Shown: piece by piece, positions 6,481 through 10,147 of the stretch
Layout of the letters: the number at the start of each line of letters is the position of its first letter
How positions within the stretch are numbered: the first letter of the stretch is position 1
Source of the DNA: Micrococcales bacterium
GTDB lineage: Bacteria > Actinomycetota > Actinomycetes > Actinomycetales > Dermatophilaceae
Reading direction: 5' to 3'
Length of the DNA: 10,147 bases
Assembly (NCBI GenBank): GCA_030452775.1
Contig: JAKDLQ010000070.1
Span: 1-10,147, forward strand
Translations under genes and position numbers: made by a program
The notes under the pieces: model-generated
What the model was told of the DNA's origin: nothing
Seen by the model: the letters and a program-made list of their open reading frames with translations, nothing else
Database searches by the model: none

Positions 6481-6483
6481 GGG

Positions 6484-8064
6484 TCAGGGTTGCTGCAGCG
6501 TGCCGTCCATCCGGCGGGTCAGGCCCCAGGGGTTCTCGTCGCGCATCGCCTCGGGCAACACGTCGGCAGGAAGACCCTGATAGCAGACCGGGCGCTGGAA
6601 CCGGTCGATCGCGAGCGTGCCGACCGAGGTGGTGCGGGAGTTTGACGTGGCCGGGAAGGGGCCACCGTGAACCATCGCGGGGGTGACCTCCACACCGGTC
6701 GGCCAGCCGCCCCACAGCAGCCTGCCCGCTTTGGTCTCCAGCACCGGGATGATGCGGCGCGCGACGTCGTGGTCGGACTCGGTGCCGTGGATCGTCGCGG
6801 TGAGCTGGCCCTCGATGCGGTGCAGCGCTGTGACGAGCGAGTCGACGTCGGTGTAGCGGATGACGAGTCCGGCCGCCCCGAAGACCTCGTCGGACAGGCC
6901 GTCATCGGCGACGAAGCTGTCGAGCTCGGTTGAGAAGATGCGCGGCGCCGGCGCGTTCGGTCCGCTTCCCGCGGACCCGGTGGCGACGGTCGTCACGTGG
7001 GCGTGCGTCGAGAGGCGGCCGGCTCCGGCCTCGAGATGCTCCCGGATCTGCGAGGTCAGCATCGTCTGGCCGGTCGAGCCGCCCGCGATCCGGGCGACCT
7101 CGGCGAGGAAGCGCTCGGCAGCCTCGCCGGCGGGCAGGAAGAGAAGCCCAGGGTTGGTGCAGAACTGGCCAGAGCCGCTGGTCAGCGACGCGAGATACCC
7201 CTCGGCGAGAGCCGTCGTATCCCCCTTGAGGGCGCCATCGAGCACGATCACGGGGTTGACGGACGACATCTCGGCATAGACGGGGATCGGTTCCGGGCGC
7301 GCTGCCGCGGCTGCGGCGAGCGCAAGCCCACCAGCGCGCGACCCGGTGAAGCCCACTGCCTGGATGACCGGGTCGGTGACGAGCGCGGTGCCGATCTCCC
7401 TGCCGGGGCCGAACACGAGCGAGAAGACCCCGGCCGGCATTCCGGTACGCGCGGCCGCGGTGGCGACGGCGTGACCGACGAGCTCGGCGGTGCCCGGATG
7501 CGCGTTGTGGGCCTTGACGATGACGGGGCACCCGGCCGCGAGCGCCGAGGCGGTATCTCCACCGGCGGTCGAGAAGGCGAGCGGGAAGTTGCTCGCGCCG
7601 AACACGGCCACCGGGCCGAGCGCGATGTGACGCTGGCGCAGATCAGGGCGGGGCAGGGGGGTGCGCTCTGGCTGCGCCGGGTCGATGCGCACCCTGAGGT
7701 GATCGCCCTGACGCACCACCTGGGCAAAGAGGCGCAGCTGCCCACAGGTGCGTCCCCGTTCGCCCTGGATTCGGGTCACGGGCAGGCCGGACTCGGCGTG
7801 GGCGGTCTCGATGAGCTCGTCACCGATCCCCTCGATCTCCTCGGCGATGGCTTCGAGGAAGGTGGCGCGCTCAGACGGCAGCGTCGACCGATATGTCTCG
7901 AAGGCCGCACCGGCGGCCTCGGTGGCGGAACGGAGCTGGTCGGTCGTCAGCGCGGTGAACTCGGGCCCGATGTCCTCTCCCGTCGTAGGGTTGACCGCCC
8001 GGAACCTGCCTGCGGTGCCGGCGACGGATTCGCCAGCGATGATCGACCGTCCCGTGACTGCCAT
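6484..8064 (-). CDS. NAD(P)-dependent aldehyde dehydrogenase, alpha-ketoglutarate-semialdehyde dehydrogenase type
   Basis: This 526-residue protein is a full-length aldehyde dehydrogenase. The catalytic cysteine is Cys302 in TSGSGQFCTNPG, the general base is Glu265 in YAEMSSVNP, Asn159 lies in GASNFPLAFS, Lys184 in the cofactor-binding VIVKAHNAHP, and the cofactor site has GFTGSRAGG near 238-246. The EMSSVNPV and GQFCTNPG forms and the 520-residue length are typical of the alpha-ketoglutarate-semialdehyde dehydrogenase branch, which makes 2-oxoglutarate from the semialdehyde in hydroxyproline, pentose and glucarate breakdown. ATG 8064 has GAGAGAGG seven bases upstream. The divergent D-amino-acid/D-hydroxyproline dehydrogenase-type operon starting at 8160 favours the hydroxyproline route. 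Other aldehydes, such as 2,5-dioxovalerate from sugar acids, remain possible. Confidence 0.9.
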   Translation of the reverse strand: MAVTGRSIIAGESVAGTAGRFRAVNPTTGEDIGPEFTALTTDQLRSATEAAGAAFETYRSTLPSERATFLEAIAEEIEGIGDELIETAHAESGLPVTRIQGERGRTCGQLRLFAQVVRQGDHLRVRIDPAQPERTPLPRPDLRQRHIALGPVAVFGASNFPLAFSTAGGDTASALAAGCPVIVKAHNAHPGTAELVGHAVATAAARTGMPAGVFSLVFGPGREIGTALVTDPVIQAVGFTGSRAGGLALAAAAAARPEPIPVYAEMSSVNPVIVLDGALKGDTTALAEGYLASLTSGSGQFCTNPGLLFLPAGEAAERFLAEVARIAGGSTGQTMLTSQIREHLEAGAGRLSTHAHVTTVATGSAGSGPNAPAPRIFSTELDSFVADDGLSDEVFGAAGLVIRYTDVDSLVTALHRIEGQLTATIHGTESDHDVARRIIPVLETKAGRLLWGGWPTGVEVTPAMVHGGPFPATSNSRTTSVGTLAIDRFQRPVCYQGLPADVLPEAMRDENPWGLTRRMDGTLQQP

Positions 8065-8118
8065 GCCTGTGCCTCTCTCGACGTCTGAGGGCTCGCGGAA
8101 TCGGCCCCGATCTTCATT

Positions 8119-8138
8119 CAGTACTGTGTAACATTACA
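8119..8138. promoter_or_regulatory. Two abutting palindromes, likely operator of the divergent catabolic genes
   Basis: CAGTACTG (8119-8126) is a perfect palindrome. It directly abuts TGTAA-CA-TTACA (8127-8138), which has perfect five-base arms. The pair is a short AT-rich island in the 95-base gap between the aldehyde dehydrogenase start (8064, minus) and the FAD oxidase start (8160, plus). It overlaps possible -10 hexamers on both strands: TAACAT at 8129-8134 on plus and TAATGT in the same stretch on minus. Small symmetric sites of this kind are typical for GntR/FCD-type dimeric regulators of catabolic genes. The regulator itself is not in the window. Confidence 0.6.
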
Positions 8139-8159
8139 TATCGTGCATCGAGTAGCGCG

Positions 8160-9323
8160 TTGAGGACGGTCGTCATCGGCGCCGGGATCGTCGGGTCGGC
8201 CTGCGCCGAGGCACTGACCCGCGCGGGTGTCGAGGTCATCGTCGTCGACCGGCTTCCGGTCGGCTCCGGGACGACAAGCCGTGGCGAGGGCAACATCCTC
8301 GTGTCGGACAAGGGACCGGGCCCCGAGCTCGCCCTCGCCCAGCTGAGCCGGCGCCTGTGGCTCGAGATCGGTGACCTCCTCGGACGTGACACGATCGAGC
8401 TCGAGGAGAAGGGCGGGGTCGTCGTGGCGACGAGCGGCGCCGGCCTGGAGTCCCTCGCCGCCTTCGCCGCCACGCAGCGATCCGCCGGCGTGACCGCCGA
8501 GCGCCTCGACGATCCTCGCGACCTTGAGCCCCACCTCGCCCCGGACCTTCCGGGGGGCGTGCACTACCCCGAGGACATGCAGGTCCAGCCGGTCCTTGCG
8601 GCCGCACGCCTGCTCGAGACCGCGTGCCGGCGCGGCGCTACCTTCCGATCGGGAGTCGAGGTCGCTGCGGCGGTGACCTCCGAGCGTGGGGAGGTCAGCG
8701 GCATACGGACCGCGGCCGGCGAGGTCATCGAGGCGGATGTCGTCGTCAATGCCGCCGGTACCTGGGGCGGTGTCGTCGGTGAACGGCTCGGCGCGCCCGT
8801 TCCGGTGCTGCCTCGGCGCGGCTTCATCCTCGTCACCGAACCGCTTCCGCCGCTCCTGCGGCACAAGGTGTACTCCGCCGACTACGTCGACAACGTCGGA
8901 TCGAGCGATGCCGGTCTCGAGACCTCGTGCGTCATCGAGGGCACCCACGGCGGGCCGATCCTCATCGGGGCCAGCCGTGAGCGGGTCGGCTTCGACACGA
9001 GCCTCGACGTCGACATCGTGCGCACTCTGGCCCGACAGGCGGTCGCACTCTTCCCCTTCCTCAGCGACGTGCAGCTGCTGCGAACCTATCGGGGCTTCCG
9101 CCCCTATTGTCCTGATCACCTGCCGGTCATCGGGCCCGACCCGCGGGCGCCCGGAGTGCTGCACGCCTGCGGGCATGAGGGTGCCGGCATCGGCCTCGCC
9201 GCCGCGACCGGGCGCCTCATCACCGACTACGTCACCGGGGACCGGGGAGTGAGCGACGGCGAGTTCGCGGCGCTCCTGCCCGACCGGTTCGCCGCGACAG
9301 CCCGTGCGGAGGCTCGCCGGTGA
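8160..9323 (+). CDS. DAO-family FAD oxidoreductase, D-hydroxyproline dehydrogenase beta-like (DadA/HcnC type)
   Basis: This 387-residue flavoprotein of the glycine oxidase/D-amino acid dehydrogenase family is predicted to hold the amine-oxidising site. The FAD-binding GAGIVG is at residues 7-12, and the acid ending the second strand lies in VIVVDR. SRGEGNILVSDKGPGPEL near 41-58 is a pattern I associate with HcnC/OoxB/D-hydroxyproline dehydrogenase subunits. A GFRPYCPDHLPVIGPD segment and GHEGAGIG at 338-345 close the FAD fold. The start is TTG 8160: no in-frame ATG or GTG lies between it and 8118, and the glycine motif follows directly. Its TGA overlaps the next GTG (GTGA, 9320-9323). Together with the 2Fe-2S and HcnB-like genes it should form a heterotrimer. 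Octopine, nopaline, sarcosine or glycine-like substrates are alternatives to D-hydroxyproline. Confidence 0.88.
   Translation: MRTVVIGAGIVGSACAEALTRAGVEVIVVDRLPVGSGTTSRGEGNILVSDKGPGPELALAQLSRRLWLEIGDLLGRDTIELEEKGGVVVATSGAGLESLAAFAATQRSAGVTAERLDDPRDLEPHLAPDLPGGVHYPEDMQVQPVLAAARLLETACRRGATFRSGVEVAAAVTSERGEVSGIRTAAGEVIEADVVVNAAGTWGGVVGERLGAPVPVLPRRGFILVTEPLPPLLRHKVYSADYVDNVGSSDAGLETSCVIEGTHGGPILIGASRERVGFDTSLDVDIVRTLARQAVALFPFLSDVQLLRTYRGFRPYCPDHLPVIGPDPRAPGVLHACGHEGAGIGLAAATGRLITDYVTGDRGVSDGEFAALLPDRFAATARAEARR
9308..9312 (+). promoter_or_regulatory. Ribosome binding site deciding the GTG start of the 2Fe-2S gene
   Basis: GGAGG at 9308-9312 is followed by the seven-base spacer CTCGCCG and GTG at 9320. 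It lies inside the 3' end of the upstream oxidase gene and supports the GTG start with its four-base overlap. Confidence 0.65.
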
Positions 9324-9583
9324 GCGGTTTCGAGCTGGACGGGCGACCCATCGCCTTCCGACCCGGGCAGACGATCGGGGCGGCGCTGGTCTCGGCCGGC
9401 ATCGTGTCCTGGCGCACGACCCGGCTGGAGGGACGGCCGCGGGGCCTCTTCTGCGGCATCGGTGTGTGCTTCGACTGCCTCGTCACCGTCGACGGCAGGA
9501 CCAACGAGCGGGCCTGCCTCATCCTCGCCGAGGACGGCATGCACGTCACGACACAGCAAGGCTCGGGTCATGAGCACTGCTGA
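9320..9583 (+). CDS. Small (2Fe-2S)-binding subunit, HcnA / D-hydroxyproline dehydrogenase gamma-like
   Basis: This 87-residue ferredoxin-fold protein carries the plant-type cluster motif Cys45-X4-Cys50-X2-Cys53 (CGIGVCFDC), with Cys66 as the fourth ligand. RGLFCGIGVCFDC and the later ERACLILAEDGM are typical of the small subunit of hydrogen cyanide synthase, opine oxidase and D-hydroxyproline dehydrogenase complexes. It should carry electrons between the two flavin subunits. An extra cysteine is the last residue (Cys87). The GTG start has a good ribosome binding site at 9308-9312 and overlaps the oxidase stop by four bases. The 3' end overlaps the next gene by 14 bases, so the three subunits are translated in tight linkage. 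Confidence 0.92.
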   Translation: MSGFELDGRPIAFRPGQTIGAALVSAGIVSWRTTRLEGRPRGLFCGIGVCFDCLVTVDGRTNERACLILAEDGMHVTTQQGSGHEHC

Positions 9584-10147
9584 GCCGCCCGATGTGGACG
9601 TCGTCATCGTCGGCGCCGGGCCGGCCGGAATGGCTTGCGCGGCGACACTGCTCGAGCTCACGGGCCTCACCGTCAGCATCATCGATGCCGGTCACGCGCT
9701 CGGCGGCCAGTACTGGCGCCAGCCCGCTGCCGCGAGCGGGCCGGGTGCCGTTCGCCCCGAGGGCCAACGCGACCTGCACCATGACCTGGCGACCTATGAG
9801 GCCTTGCGGACGCGGCTCGATCGGGGGCGAGCGACCGGCCGGCTCTCGGTGCGGACTGCGCACCACGTGTGGGCGGTGGACGAGGACGACGGGGGGTATG
9901 CCGTTCACGCCGTCGAGCGCGGGCGAGCCGGTCACGTCGGGGGAGCGACCGTCACCGGCCGCGCCCTGGTCATCGCGACCGGCGCCTTCGACCGGACGCT
10001 GCCGTTCCCGGGCTGGGACCTGCCGGGCGTCCTGACCGCGGGGGGCGTGCAGGCGCTGCTCAAGGCTGCCGACGTGCCTGCCGGTCGCCGTGTCGCCATC
10101 GGGGGCACCGGTCCCTTCCTGCTCCCGGTGGCCGCCGGTCTCGCCCG
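9570..10147 (+). CDS. FAD/NAD(P)-dependent oxidoreductase, HcnB / D-hydroxyproline dehydrogenase alpha-like (3' truncated by the window)
   Basis: ATG 9570 lies inside the 2Fe-2S gene in another frame (14-base overlap), with AAGG eight bases upstream. The frame is open for 192 codons to the window edge. Visible are the FAD-binding GAGPAG at residues 15-20, GGQYWRQP near 46-53 (a hallmark of HcnB/OoxA-type subunits), ALVIATGAFDRTLPFPGW, the LPGVLTAGGVQALLK segment, and the start of a second Rossmann motif in AIGGTGPFLLPVA. Full family members have about 450-500 residues and usually end in a BFD-like 2Fe-2S domain, which would lie outside. This subunit is thought to pass electrons from the substrate-oxidising subunit to an acceptor. 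The subunit identity is firm; the substrate is inferred from the neighbouring aldehyde dehydrogenase. Confidence 0.9.
   Translation, partial: MSTAEPPDVDVVIVGAGPAGMACAATLLELTGLTVSIIDAGHALGGQYWRQPAAASGPGAVRPEGQRDLHHDLATYEALRTRLDRGRATGRLSVRTAHHVWAVDEDDGGYAVHAVERGRAGHVGGATVTGRALVIATGAFDRTLPFPGWDLPGVLTAGGVQALLKAADVPAGRRVAIGGTGPFLLPVAAGLA

Larger units (their letters stand above)
6154..6483. other. Convergent intergenic region between murJ and the aldehyde dehydrogenase gene
   Basis: These 330 bases separate two genes that face each other. They contain a nested hairpin (6180-6210), a 13-base inverted repeat (6164-6176 and 6325-6337), a small GGGG/CCCC hairpin (6381-6404) and an octamer tandem repeat (6449-6480). 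A minus-strand frame starting at 6332 is open but has no ribosome binding site and runs into murJ, so no gene is called. The segment around 6345-6440 (for example TTGATATTG and GATATAACC) is more AT-rich than its surroundings. Confidence 0.6.

Noticed and set aside
6997..8088. 363-codon plus-strand frame antisense to the aldehyde dehydrogenase, and a similar 352-codon minus frame at 8118-9176
   Set aside because: Both are composition shadows of enzymes with full catalytic motifs, and their products are Arg/Gly/Asp-rich without recognisable motifs.

Overview
The window is very GC-rich, with GC-ended codons, GTG and TTG starts and several start/stop overlaps. Together with a DUF3000 family protein, this points to a high-GC Actinomycetota chromosome. 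A Micrococcales-type organism is my tentative guess. No rRNA, tRNA, CRISPR array, insertion sequence or phage gene was recognised.

Layout. (1) 1-1371 is a sparse stretch. It holds the Ala/Pro/Lys-rich C-terminal tail of an unknown protein, a strong stem-loop that may be its terminator, one unrecognised 139-residue ORF on the minus strand with an excellent ribosome binding site, and two gaps with no supported gene. (2) 1372-3203 is a minus-strand two-gene operon: a DUF3000 protein followed by a ribonuclease D-like exonuclease, joined by a 4-base GTGA overlap. (3) 3204-6153 is a divergent plus-strand operon of hemE (uroporphyrinogen decarboxylase) and a murJ-type lipid II flippase, joined by a TGATG overlap. 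The gap between the two divergent operons carries a degenerate repeat. (4) 6154-6483 is a convergent intergenic region with possible terminators, a 13-base inverted repeat and a perfect-frame octamer tandem repeat. (5) 6484-10147 is a catabolic locus. A minus-strand alpha-ketoglutarate-semialdehyde-type dehydrogenase is divergent from a plus-strand, tightly overlapping three-gene operon: a DadA/HcnC-like FAD oxidase subunit, a small HcnA-like 2Fe-2S protein and an HcnB-like FAD/NAD oxidoreductase that runs off the window.

How the genes work together. Region 4-5 best fits hydroxyproline (or a related imino acid) breakdown. A heteromeric D-hydroxyproline dehydrogenase would oxidise cis-4-hydroxy-D-proline to pyrroline-4-hydroxy-2-carboxylate. 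A deaminase not seen here would give alpha-ketoglutarate semialdehyde, and the aldehyde dehydrogenase would convert this to 2-oxoglutarate. The epimerase, deaminase and regulator would lie outside the window. The divergent promoter region contains two abutting palindromes, a likely operator. The hemE-murJ pair links tetrapyrrole synthesis and peptidoglycan precursor export by translation only; no functional link is evident.

No clearly new system was found. The best leads are the operator/leader architecture at 8119-8162 and the intergenic repeats.
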